DNA of 48,172 nt from Bacteroidota bacterium. GTDB lineage: Bacteria > Bacteroidota > Bacteroidia > Bacteroidales > B18-G4. This document shows positions 28,344-37,400 of the stretch, in pieces. The notes under the pieces are model-generated. The model was not told the DNA's origin. It did no database searches and worked only from the letters and a program-made list of their open reading frames with translations. The translations under genes were made by a program, and so were the position numbers. The stretch is from contig JAHJRE010000122.1 of NCBI GenBank assembly GCA_018831055.1, positions 1-48,172 on the forward strand, given 5' to 3'. Every line of letters starts with the position of its first letter. Positions within the stretch are counted from its first letter, which is position 1.

Positions 28344-29315
28344 ATGACTAATTATACATCTGACGTTGAAGCTATTGATGCAATGGTTGAAAAATACAGA
28401 TTGCTGAAAGATGAAGTAGCTAAGGTTATTGTCGGGCAGGATGAAGTTCTGAAGAACATCATTATTTCTATCTTCAGCAAAGGTCATGGTTTGCTGGTTG
28501 GTGTTCCCGGTCTTGCAAAAACACTGATGGTGAACACGATAAGCAAAGCTCTTGGTTTAACCTATTCCAGGATTCAATTCACACCCGACCTGATGCCGAG
28601 TGACATTATTGGAACGGAAATCCTGGATGAAAACAGAAGATTTAAATTTATCAAAGGCCCCGTTTTTGCCAATATCATATTAGCAGATGAAATAAACCGT
28701 ACACCCCCAAAAACGCAGTCGGCTTTGCTGGAAGCTATGCAGGAAAAAGCCATCACAGTTGCCGGGCAAAATTACAAACTGAGTGAACCCTTCTTTGTTC
28801 TGGCTACCCAGAATCCTATTGAACAGGAAGGCACCTACCCTCTGCCGGAAGCACAGCTCGATCGTTTCATGTTCAATATCTGGCTCGATTATCCTTCTGA
28901 ACAGGAAGAGATCAATATCGTAAAAAGCACAACCGGCACCGATATGGCCGAGCCGTCCGTGGTACTGCAGGGAGAAGAGATCCTGTTTTTCCAGAAGCTT
29001 TTGCAAAAAGTACCGGTACCTGAAAATGTATATGAATATGCAGTAAAACTGGCTGTTAAAACACGCCCCGGTCAACCCGGTTCCCATCCCTGGGCAGGTG
29101 AATACCTGACCTGGGGCGCTGGCCCCCGTGCCTCCCAGTTCATGATCATAGGTGCCAAATGTCACGCGGTGATCAATGGAAAATACTCTCCCGATATAGA
29201 AGATGTACAGGCTGTTGCTTTGCCCATACTCCGACACAGGATAGTTAGAAATTACAAAGCGGAAGCCGAAGGTATCGGTGTGGAAAAAATCATCAAAGAA
29301 TTGTTGAAAACATAG
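28344..29315 (+). CDS. MoxR family AAA+ ATPase
   Basis: A 323-residue cytoplasmic AAA+ ATPase of the MoxR group, thought to act as a chaperone in maturing metalloenzymes or membrane complexes. Walker A is GVPGLAKT at residues 53-60; Walker B is IILADEINR with D115-E116. The sensor region LATQNPIEQEGTYPLPEAQLDRF is typical. The frame is open from 28308, but ATG 28344 (MTNYTSDVEAIDAMVEKYR) is the family-like start. MoxR genes usually sit with a DUF58 and von Willebrand factor A genes; none follows here. Instead it is preceded by surA, an arrangement I recognise from Bacteroidota. Confidence 0.93.
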   Translation: MTNYTSDVEAIDAMVEKYRLLKDEVAKVIVGQDEVLKNIIISIFSKGHGLLVGVPGLAKTLMVNTISKALGLTYSRIQFTPDLMPSDIIGTEILDENRRFKFIKGPVFANIILADEINRTPPKTQSALLEAMQEKAITVAGQNYKLSEPFFVLATQNPIEQEGTYPLPEAQLDRFMFNIWLDYPSEQEEINIVKSTTGTDMAEPSVVLQGEEILFFQKLLQKVPVPENVYEYAVKLAVKTRPGQPGSHPWAGEYLTWGAGPRASQFMIIGAKCHAVINGKYSPDIEDVQAVALPILRHRIVRNYKAEAEGIGVEKIIKELLKT

Positions 29316-29340
29316 ACTATATTTGAAGCTTTCCTGAATA

Positions 29341-29398
29341 TTCCGGAGCCTATGCTCTGAAATTAGCTTAAAACACCCCCGGAGCCGACAAGCTCCGG
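29341..29398. other. Two adjacent hairpins between the MoxR and efflux genes
   Basis: The 102-base gap after the MoxR gene holds an imperfect hairpin (29341-29361, core CGGAGC/GCTCTG with one G-U pair) and a perfect 7-bp hairpin CCGGAGC, loop CGACAA, GCTCCGG (29379-29398). Both share the CCGGAGC arm. No T-run follows, so these are not classical terminators. They may be a REP-like repeat or an mRNA processing signal separating the two transcription units. Confidence 0.45.
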
Positions 29399-29417
29399 CA
29401 AAAAATATTACGCAACT

Positions 29418-30815
29418 ATGAAAAGAAAAAGGATTATTTCCATCATCTCAACCGCTGTCCTGGTGATTATCATCATTGCCATTATTTTTTCCTCCGGAAG
29501 TAAACCGTCGGAAACCATTATGGTTGAAGTTAAACAAGGTGAATTCAGGATCAATGTGACAACTACGGGAGAACTGGAAGCAAAAAACTCGGAAAAAATT
29601 ATAGGTCCCAGTAATCTAAGAGAATTCAGAATATGGGAACTTAAGATCGAAGACATTATCCCCGATGGAACCGTCGTGGATTCCGGTCAGTATGTCGCCC
29701 GCCTTGATAAAACCGAGTTCGCCAACAAACTTAAAGATAAAGAAATTGAGCTGGAACAAGCTCTTACACAGTTTACCAAAACCCAGCTTGATACTACCCT
29801 TGAACTAAGGGAGACACGTGACGAACTGATAAACCTGAAGTATAACCTCGAAGAAAGGCAAATCGCCGTAGATCAATCGATATATGAGCCACCCGCTACA
29901 CAACGACAGGTGCAGATCGATCTCGACAAAGCCCAACGTGCTTACGAGCAGGCTACCAGTAACTACAAGGTGAAACGCGATAAAGCCATTGCCAATATGA
30001 GCGAAATCGCTGCCGAACTCAGAAAAAACCAACAGGAATACGACCAGATGAAGGCCCTCGAAGAAGAATTTACCATCGTGGCACCACAGTCAGGTATGGT
30101 TATCTATAGAAGACGATGGGATGGACAAAAACAGGGTATCGGATCCACCATTAACATGTGGGATCCGGTTGTGGCCGAACTGCCTGACCTTACAAGAATG
30201 ATATCCAAAACTTATGTGAATGAAATCGATATAAGCAAGGTTAAATCAGGTCAAAATGTCGAAGTGGGTGTTGATGCCTTTCCGGATAAAAGATATTCGG
30301 GCGTTGTCAGCGAAGTGGCCAATATCGGAGAACAGCTTCGTAATTCCAACGCAAAAGTCTTTGAGGTGATCATAGAAATTAACGAATTCGACTCCATCCT
30401 TAGACCTGCTATGACCACAAAAAATATCATCATCACCGACATCGTCGACAGTGTTTTTTACCTCCCCATCGAATGTATCCACGGTAACGACAGCATCACG
30501 TATGTTTATAAACCGGGTGTGAAACAGCAAGTGATTACAGGTAAATCAAATGAAAATGAAATTATTATACGTGATGGTCTCAAAGCCGGAGATGAGGTTT
30601 ATTTGCTTGCGCCTGAAGGTGCCGAAGACTACCGCTTGAAATTCCTGGATGAAGACATCCTGAAAAAATACGAGGAAGAAAAACAAAAAGAAAAAGAACG
30701 ATTGGAGGCAGAGCAGTTAAAAAACGAAGAAAAAGCCAGGGAAAAAGAAAACAGGAAATTTGATCCGGCGGCTATGGAAAAAATGCGGCAGGGCAAGAAA
30801 CGTCAGGGTAATTAA
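29418..30815 (+). CDS. HlyD/MacA-type periplasmic adaptor subunit of an efflux system
   Basis: A 465-residue membrane-fusion protein. One N-terminal membrane anchor (IISTAVLVIIIIAIIFSS) is followed by a lipoyl-like half (VKQGEFRINVTTTGELEAKN), a long helical hairpin (about residues 105-205), the second lipoyl half (FTIVAPQSGMVIYRR), a beta-barrel (YVNEIDISKVKSGQNVEVGVD), and a membrane-proximal domain. The last 60 residues are an unusual lysine/glutamate-rich coiled coil. Adaptors of this type bridge an inner-membrane ABC permease and an outer-membrane channel. The next two genes supply those partners. Substrate is unknown. Confidence 0.88.
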   Translation: MKRKRIISIISTAVLVIIIIAIIFSSGSKPSETIMVEVKQGEFRINVTTTGELEAKNSEKIIGPSNLREFRIWELKIEDIIPDGTVVDSGQYVARLDKTEFANKLKDKEIELEQALTQFTKTQLDTTLELRETRDELINLKYNLEERQIAVDQSIYEPPATQRQVQIDLDKAQRAYEQATSNYKVKRDKAIANMSEIAAELRKNQQEYDQMKALEEEFTIVAPQSGMVIYRRRWDGQKQGIGSTINMWDPVVAELPDLTRMISKTYVNEIDISKVKSGQNVEVGVDAFPDKRYSGVVSEVANIGEQLRNSNAKVFEVIIEINEFDSILRPAMTTKNIIITDIVDSVFYLPIECIHGNDSITYVYKPGVKQQVITGKSNENEIIIRDGLKAGDEVYLLAPEGAEDYRLKFLDEDILKKYEEEKQKEKERLEAEQLKNEEKAREKENRKFDPAAMEKMRQGKKRQGN

Positions 30816-30831
30816 GCCAAACAATACTATC

Positions 30832-32193
30832 ATGCAGAGATATTACCTTATATTCAATATTGCTCTGGAGGCGGTTATGGCCAATAAGTTCAGGTCATTC
30901 CTGACAACCCTCGGGATCATTTTCGGTGTGGCTGCGGTTATCTCCATGATGGCTATCGGAAATGGAGCCAAAAAAGAAATTCTTGATCAGATGAAACTGG
31001 TGGGAGTCAACAATATAGTTATTACCCCATCCGAAGAGGAAGACCTGGGCAGTGAAAGCTCCGACACCGATGAAGAAGGGAAATCAATGAGCAAAAAGTT
31101 CTCCCCGGGGTTGACTCTGAAAGATGCCGAATCATTGAAAGAAATCATCCCAACCGTGGTTTCCGTCAGTCCTGAAGTTACCTACGAATCAGTTATAATC
31201 AAAGACGGTCGCAGAAAATCCGCACGCCTGAATGGGGTTACCCCGGCATTTTTTGATGTGTATAACATGAATCTGGAAAACGGGATTTTCTTCAACGATG
31301 AACACATGAGGAATTCTTCGCCCGTTTGTATTATCGGACCTACTATTAAAGCCAATTTCTTTCCGAATGAAAACCCGCTGGGAAAATACCTGAAATGCGG
31401 TCATGTCTGGTTTAAGGTTATTGGCGTTCTGGAAGACCGAAAGGTTAATATTGGAGACGGCAAAGACCTTGGCGTCAGCAATTATGGAAACGACCTTTAC
31501 GTCCCGCTGCAAACTGCTTTGATACGGTTTAAAGACCGCGCCCTGATCAATGCCCAGTCAATATACGGCGGGGGATCAAGCGTTACCATAAGAGGAGGTT
31601 TTGTCTCCTTCTCCAGTTCAGGCTCTTCAGGAGATGTCGAAAAAAACCAACTCGATAAAATTGTAGTTCAGGTAAATGAAAGTAAAGAACTGATACCGAC
31701 AACTGAGGTAATACAAAAAATGTTGTTCCGCAGACACTCCGAGGTTAAAGACTTTGAAGTTAAAGTCCCGGAACTGTTACTAAAACAGGAACAACGTACT
31801 AAAGACATCTTCAACATCGTACTTGCCGTTATTGCCGGTATTTCGCTGATCGTGGGTGGAATTGGCATCATGAATATCATGCTTGCCTCGGTTCTGGAAC
31901 GTACCAAAGAAATCGGTGTCAGACAAGCTACAGGAGCAAGAAGGAAGGACATTATTGTGCAGTTCCTCATGGAAGCCATCCTTATCAGTATATCCGGTGG
32001 GTTTATCGGTATTGTTACCGGTGTGGCCTTTTCCAGGATCATCATGGAAACAACCGGCATACTCACCATAATCTCGTTTTTGTCAATCGTCATCTCCTTC
32101 GGGGTTTCAGCTGCCATTGGTATCCTCTTCGGATATATGCCCGCGAAAAGGGCTGCAGAACAAGATCCTGTTGTTTCATTGAGATATGAATAG
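30832..32193 (+). CDS. MacB-like ABC transporter permease (FtsX fold), ATPase domain absent
   Basis: A 453-residue inner-membrane protein. An N-terminal membrane helix (FLTTLGIIFGVAAVISMMAIG) is followed by a large periplasmic MacB-type core domain (about residues 45-320), then three membrane helices of the FtsX domain (IVLAVIAGISLIVGGIGIMN; LMEAILISISGGFIGIVTG; FLSIVISFGVSAAIGILFG). The signature ERTKEIGVRQATGA is present. The frame is open from 30760, inside the adaptor gene, but ATG 30832 (MQRYYLIFNIALEAVMANKF) is the family start. MacB normally has the ATPase in the same chain, or as a neighbouring gene; neither is found here. The periplasmic domain holds a short acidic serine-rich stretch. 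Confidence 0.88.
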   Translation: MQRYYLIFNIALEAVMANKFRSFLTTLGIIFGVAAVISMMAIGNGAKKEILDQMKLVGVNNIVITPSEEEDLGSESSDTDEEGKSMSKKFSPGLTLKDAESLKEIIPTVVSVSPEVTYESVIIKDGRRKSARLNGVTPAFFDVYNMNLENGIFFNDEHMRNSSPVCIIGPTIKANFFPNENPLGKYLKCGHVWFKVIGVLEDRKVNIGDGKDLGVSNYGNDLYVPLQTALIRFKDRALINAQSIYGGGSSVTIRGGFVSFSSSGSSGDVEKNQLDKIVVQVNESKELIPTTEVIQKMLFRRHSEVKDFEVKVPELLLKQEQRTKDIFNIVLAVIAGISLIVGGIGIMNIMLASVLERTKEIGVRQATGARRKDIIVQFLMEAILISISGGFIGIVTGVAFSRIIMETTGILTIISFLSIVISFGVSAAIGILFGYMPAKRAAEQDPVVSLRYE

Positions 32194-32204
32194 ATTATTG
32201 CATC

Positions 32205-33692
32205 ATGAAAAAACTTGTATTACTATTAGTTATCCTTTTACCGGGATTTTTATCGTATTCCCAGGAAAACATCAACAGGCTCTCTCTGGATGATGTAATT
32301 TATATCGCGCAGCAACAATCTCCCGAAGCCCTTATTGCCAAACACCGCTTCAGAAGAAGCTACTGGGAGTACAGAACTTACAAGGCAAATTATCTGCCTT
32401 CCCTTCGGCTTGATGGTACTATCCCAAACTTTAACCGGTCAATCGATAAAATCACTCAAAACGATGGTACCGATATTTATCGTGACAGACAATATTCCAA
32501 TTCATCCCTTAATCTATCCGTGAACCAGAATGTAGGTTTCACCGGCGGCCAGCTTTTTCTTAGTTCTGGTTTGCAGAGACTGGATAATTTCACAGACTCC
32601 ACAACGCAAACATCCTATCTGTCAACCCCGGTCAATATTGGATACAGCCAGCCCATCCTGAAGTATAACCCTTATAAATGGGATAAGAAAATCGAGCCTC
32701 TGAAATATGATCTTGCAGGACGGCAATACCTGGAAGACATGGAAGATGTCGCGATCACAGCCACAAATCATTTTTTCAACCTTCTCCTGGCACAGATTGA
32801 GAAAAATATCTCTGTTAAAAATTATCACAATTACGATACTTTATTCAAAATTGCAACAGGCCGTTACGTATTGGGTAAAATTGCTGAAAACGAATTGCTT
32901 CAGCTTGAATTGAACCTGTTGAGAGCAGAAGCGTCTCTGGAAACAGCCCAGCTTAACCTCGAAGACAATCTTTTCCGTCTGAAATCATTCCTGCGCATCC
33001 AGGATGAAATACCGGTGGAACTGATCCCCCCAAAAGAAACGTATCATTTTCCCGTTGAATCGGCTAAAGCAATAGATGAAGGCAAAAACAATACCTCCAC
33101 AGCACTCGACTTCCAACGGCGCATGCTGCAAGCCGAAAGCGAAGTAAACAGAGCTAAACTGGATAACCGTTTTGATGCTGAGCTATACGCCGTGTTCGGA
33201 CTTACACAAACTGCCAATCTCGTCCCGGAAGCTTATAAAAACCCCCTCGACCAGCAACAGGTTAGCCTTGGAATTCATATCCCTATCCTTGATTGGGGGC
33301 TGGCAAAAGGTAACATCAGAATGGCAGAATCAAGCAGGGAACTGACCCGCACTTCCATCGAACAGGAACAGATAGATTTTGAACAAAACATCTTCCTGAC
33401 TGTTATGAAATTTAACATGCAGAAAAACCAGCTTCTCATTGCAGCCAAAGCCGACACAGTAGCCCAGAAACGCTTTGAGGTTACGCAGAAAAGATATATG
33501 ATAGGCAAAGTCAATGATGTGCTGGAGCTGAACAATGCACAGATAGATAACGATAATGCAAAAAAAGACTATTTCCGTGCATTACAGCAATACTGGCTGA
33601 ATTACTATGATCTCAGGAAATTAACTCTGTACGATTTCAGGCAAAATCAGCCTATTAAATTCGATATTTCCGAAATAGGATATCTGAAATAA
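32205..33692 (+). CDS. TolC-family outer membrane efflux channel
   Basis: A 495-residue exported protein with a signal peptide (LVLLLVILLPGFLSYSQ) and the duplicated OEP structure: N-terminal SLDDVIYIAQQQSPEALIAKHRF, then helical hairpins rich in glutamine, alanine and glutamate, with the second repeat around YMIGKVNDVLELNNAQIDNDNAKKDY (quoted in parts: GKVNDVLELNNAQID). TolC trimers form the channel across the outer membrane. It lies 11 bases after the permease gene and completes the adaptor-permease-channel set. Confidence 0.9.
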   Translation: MKKLVLLLVILLPGFLSYSQENINRLSLDDVIYIAQQQSPEALIAKHRFRRSYWEYRTYKANYLPSLRLDGTIPNFNRSIDKITQNDGTDIYRDRQYSNSSLNLSVNQNVGFTGGQLFLSSGLQRLDNFTDSTTQTSYLSTPVNIGYSQPILKYNPYKWDKKIEPLKYDLAGRQYLEDMEDVAITATNHFFNLLLAQIEKNISVKNYHNYDTLFKIATGRYVLGKIAENELLQLELNLLRAEASLETAQLNLEDNLFRLKSFLRIQDEIPVELIPPKETYHFPVESAKAIDEGKNNTSTALDFQRRMLQAESEVNRAKLDNRFDAELYAVFGLTQTANLVPEAYKNPLDQQQVSLGIHIPILDWGLAKGNIRMAESSRELTRTSIEQEQIDFEQNIFLTVMKFNMQKNQLLIAAKADTVAQKRFEVTQKRYMIGKVNDVLELNNAQIDNDNAKKDYFRALQQYWLNYYDLRKLTLYDFRQNQPIKFDISEIGYLK

Positions 33693-33744
33693 GCAAACCC
33701 GTTCTCAGAATAAAATAAATCATTGGTAATAAAAATTTAACATT

Positions 33745-34386
33745 ATGGCAGTTTTAGTAGGAAAAAAAGCACCTTTATTTGAAGCCGATGCAGTAATCAA
33801 CGGCGGAGAATTTGTGGAGAAATTCTCCCTTGAGCAGTTCATCGGGAAAAAACATGTAATTTTCTTCTTTTATCCTCTCGACTTCACCTTTGTTTGCCCG
33901 ACCGAAATCCTTGCATTCCAGCAAAAACTGGATGAATTTGAGAAAAGGAATGTGGCTGTTGTCGGTTGTTCCATCGACTCCAAGTTCTCTCACTGGGCCT
34001 GGCTTAACACTCCGGTAGATAAAGGCGGTATCCAGGGCGTTACCTTCCCCATTGTTTCCGACCTTTCCAAAACCATTTCTGAAAACTATGATGTGTTAGC
34101 CGGTGAATATGATTATAACGACGATGGTGAAATGGAATTTGAAGGAGAACCGGTTGCTTACCGCGGTCTCTTCCTCATCGACAAACAGGGGATAGTCCGC
34201 CACCAGGTAGTCAACGACCTTCCGCTTGGCCGTAGCGTAGATGAAACGCTCCGTATGGTTGATGCCCTGCAGTACTTCGAAGAACATGGTGAAGTTTGTC
34301 CGGCCGACTGGCATAAAGGCGACGAAGCCATGCAGGCAACCGCAGAAGGTGTGGCTAATTACCTTGGGAAAAAACATGGTCATTAA
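33745..34386 (+). CDS. 2-Cys peroxiredoxin (AhpC/Prx1 type)
   Basis: A 213-residue cytoplasmic thiol peroxidase that reduces hydrogen peroxide and organic peroxides. The peroxidatic cysteine is C51 in FYPLDFTFVCPTEI and the resolving cysteine is C185 in GEVCPADWHKG. The GG-x-G region (DKGGIQGVTFP) and the C-terminal tail (VANYLGKKHGH) are the features linked to sensitivity to over-oxidation in typical 2-Cys enzymes. Length fits. It is followed directly by a strong terminator. Its reductase is not in the window. Confidence 0.95.
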   Translation: MAVLVGKKAPLFEADAVINGGEFVEKFSLEQFIGKKHVIFFFYPLDFTFVCPTEILAFQQKLDEFEKRNVAVVGCSIDSKFSHWAWLNTPVDKGGIQGVTFPIVSDLSKTISENYDVLAGEYDYNDDGEMEFEGEPVAYRGLFLIDKQGIVRHQVVNDLPLGRSVDETLRMVDALQYFEEHGEVCPADWHKGDEAMQATAEGVANYLGKKHGH

Positions 34387-34401
34387 TTAATTGAGCATTC
34401 T

Positions 34402-34436
34402 AAAAAAAAGACCGGTTACAACCGGTCTTTTTTTTT
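34402..34436. terminator. Bidirectional intrinsic terminator
   Basis: A run of eight A, a perfect 8-bp stem GACCGGTT/AACCGGTC (34410-34427; in practice a 7-bp stem with a TACA loop), then nine T. It works in both directions: it ends the peroxiredoxin transcript on the plus strand and the glycosidase cluster on the minus strand. It overlaps the stop codon of the GH20-GH92 gene by two bases. Confidence 0.92.
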
Positions 34437-37400
34437 ATTCCACAATAATCTCATCCGCGAATATCCATGCCTTATTCCCCGCTCCTACATGCCATTCGGG
34501 GCAAACACCACGGTTCCGCGCTATTATCTTTATGTACCGGACCTGTTCATTAAGTCCTTGCAACATGAAATCCTTGATGATGCCTCCTTCATACTTCTCA
34601 TCCACATCGTTTTTCACCGTTCCGGCCGCTTGGAAATCATTCTTATCATCCGAGAAATAAAAGCTCACTTCTTCCGGCATAAAAATCCAGGATTTCTGAT
34701 CCTGCAGGAAACCTATCCCAATGACATGGATATCCTGAATCTTTCCTAAATCAAGAATAACCTCAAGGTCAACTCCATAATATCCCTGCCAGAAGCCTGT
34801 CCTGAAATTATCACCTCCCCGCAATTGGTCGATGAGAGCAATATCTCCCCCGGCAGTATATTGAGTGTTGTATGGATTCCTGATCTCCAGACTCCGTCCT
34901 TCCGGCATCTTGTTAAAGGATGCTTCCACAACTTTGCTGGGGACCAGACCTTCTTTCACTGCAAAGGCCTTCAATGTTGTGTTTTCCGTAATAACAAAAG
35001 GAGATGTGTATGTCATCGATTCTGTTGTTGGCTCACTATCATCCAGCGTATAGTAAATGGTGCATCCATCCAGGATGGTTCCCAGCGAAACCTCCATGCT
35101 TTGTGTAAACGTTTTCCCTGTTGCCTTGACAAATGGGACGGGTGTGATCAGAAAATCACGGATGGCCGAATGTGGCCTGTTTTCAGGAGCAACTCCCCAG
35201 GTCGTTGATGGCTCTTTTCCCATATCCAGGATCAGCTCCCCTCCATCCATAATGTCTTCCTGGGTTATGTAACACTTCTCCAACAAAATACCGTTCAAAA
35301 CGGCAGACTGGATATACGGATTGCCTGGGCCGTTGCCCTTTGCTATGAGGGTGAAGGTTTTGCCATTCTCAAGGTTGATCCGTACCGTATCGAAGAGCGG
35401 ACTGCCAATCGCATATTCAGGGATGCCGGGAACCACAGCATACAATCCCATGGCACTCAACACATACCAGGCCGACATTTGTCCGCAGTCTTCATTGCCG
35501 CATAAGCCGTCAGGTTTGTCTGTGTACATCTCTTTCATGATCCTGCGCACAAGCTCCTGTGTTTTCCAGGGCTGGCCTGAGTAATTATACAAATAGGCCA
35601 TATGGTGGCTGGGCTCGTTCCCGTGTGCATACTGCCCTATCAACCCGGTGATATCCGCCTGCTGACGGCCAGCCAGATCCTGAGGAGCATTGAACATCTC
35701 GTCCAGCTTCCGGTTGAATGCTTCCTCTCCTCCCATCAGCTCCATTAAACCTGCAACATCCTGGGGGACAAAGAAATTATATTGCCATGTGTTGGCCTCG
35801 GTGAGCATGAAATTTACTTCGGCCGGGTTAAACGGCTCTACGAACATGCCGTTGATCTTTCCACGCATAAAACCAGTGGATGGATCGTAAAGGTTCTTGT
35901 AATACTGGGCCCGTTGGATAAACTCCTCGTATGTCCCGCTCTTACCAAGCCATTGCCCCATCTGTGCTATACACCAGTCATCGTAAGCGTACTCAAGAGT
36001 TTTGGAAACCGATTCGCCTTCTTTACCTGCCGGGATATACCCATACTGCCTTAAATACTTTAATCCGTGATGATCCTGCCCGGCACTTCGTATCATGGCC
36101 CGTAATGCCAGATCAGCATCATATCCCCGGATACCCTTGGCATAGGCATCCGCAATAACAGGGATAGAATGATAGCCGATCATGCACCAGGTCTCATTGG
36201 CAGCAAGTTCCCATACCGGCAGCAAACCTCCGGTCCGGTATATGTCAAGCATGGTGTTGATAAGCTCGTTGGTCCTCTCCTGCTGTATGATCGTAAAAAG
36301 CGGATGAAGCGCCCTGAAGGTATCCCAGAGCGAAAAGACCGTATAGATATTACCCGTTTTGCTCTCATGTACCTGCAAGTCATGCCCCCGGTATTTGCCG
36401 TCTACATCAGAATATAGGTTCGGTGCTATAAAAGAATGATACAGTGCAGTATAGAAACTTATCCTCTCCTCTTCACTGCCCCCTGATACAGATATCCTTC
36501 CCAGTTCGTCATTCCATTGCACCAGCGCATCCCTGCGTACCTTATTGAAATCAAAACCCGGTATCTCCTGCATCAGGTTTTTGCGGGCATTCTCAGCACT
36601 AACGGCAGAAATTCCCGTCTTGACCATTATAAGCTCGCTGCTGTCGGTACTGAAACTGACATAAGCCTTGAGGTCGTTCCCTTTGGCATGATCCTTACCT
36701 TCCTTTACCTCTCCTGATTCTGCAATTCCAAAATCTTTAAAAGCTTTGCTGAACTCTGCGTAAAAATAGAGGTATTGGTCATCTGCCCAGCCCCTTGTAC
36801 GGCGAAATCCTTCCACCGCCCTGTCGCTCACAATCCTTACCTCCGATTCAATGACCTTATCGCTGGTTACGCCTTCTTTCAGGTCTATCAGCACATGCGA
36901 TTGACCGGATTTGGGGAATACATATCGTTGCAATCCGGCCCTCGGTGTAGCTGTCAGTTCAACGGAAACACCGTAGTCATCCAGAAAAACCTTGTAATAT
37001 CCCGGGGAGGCCGATTCGGTATCATGACGGAAGCGCGACCGGTATCCTGACCCGGGATCCTCCTCACTGCCGGGCATTATTTGCACTTCTCCCGTTCCTG
37101 GCATGAAACGGAAATCACCGTAATCACCTACCCCGGTTCCGCTGAGATGTGTCATACTGAATCCCAGGATGGTACTGTCGGAATAATGATATCCCGAGCA
37201 TCCGTCCCAACTGTCTTTTCGTGTATCCGGACTGAGTTGTACCATACCGAAAGGGGTAGTGGCCCCGGGAAATGTATGCCCGTGACCATCTGTCCCGATG
37301 AAAGGATTCACATAACGGGCATATTCATTGAGTACCTCGAAACGGGTACGGGCTTCTATGCTTTGCCGCCCATCAGGCATGACAGTGCGGGCCCTAACGG

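Noticed and set aside
28291-28350. Nineteen-codon open frame ending at the MoxR start
   Set aside because: It has an ATG, and its stop overlaps the MoxR start, which could suggest a leader peptide. It has no ribosome site or notable residue pattern, so it is not called.
30760-30831. Extended N-terminus of the MacB-like permease inside the adaptor gene
   Set aside because: The basic 24-residue extension is the out-of-frame reading of the adaptor tail. ATG 30832 gives the family start.
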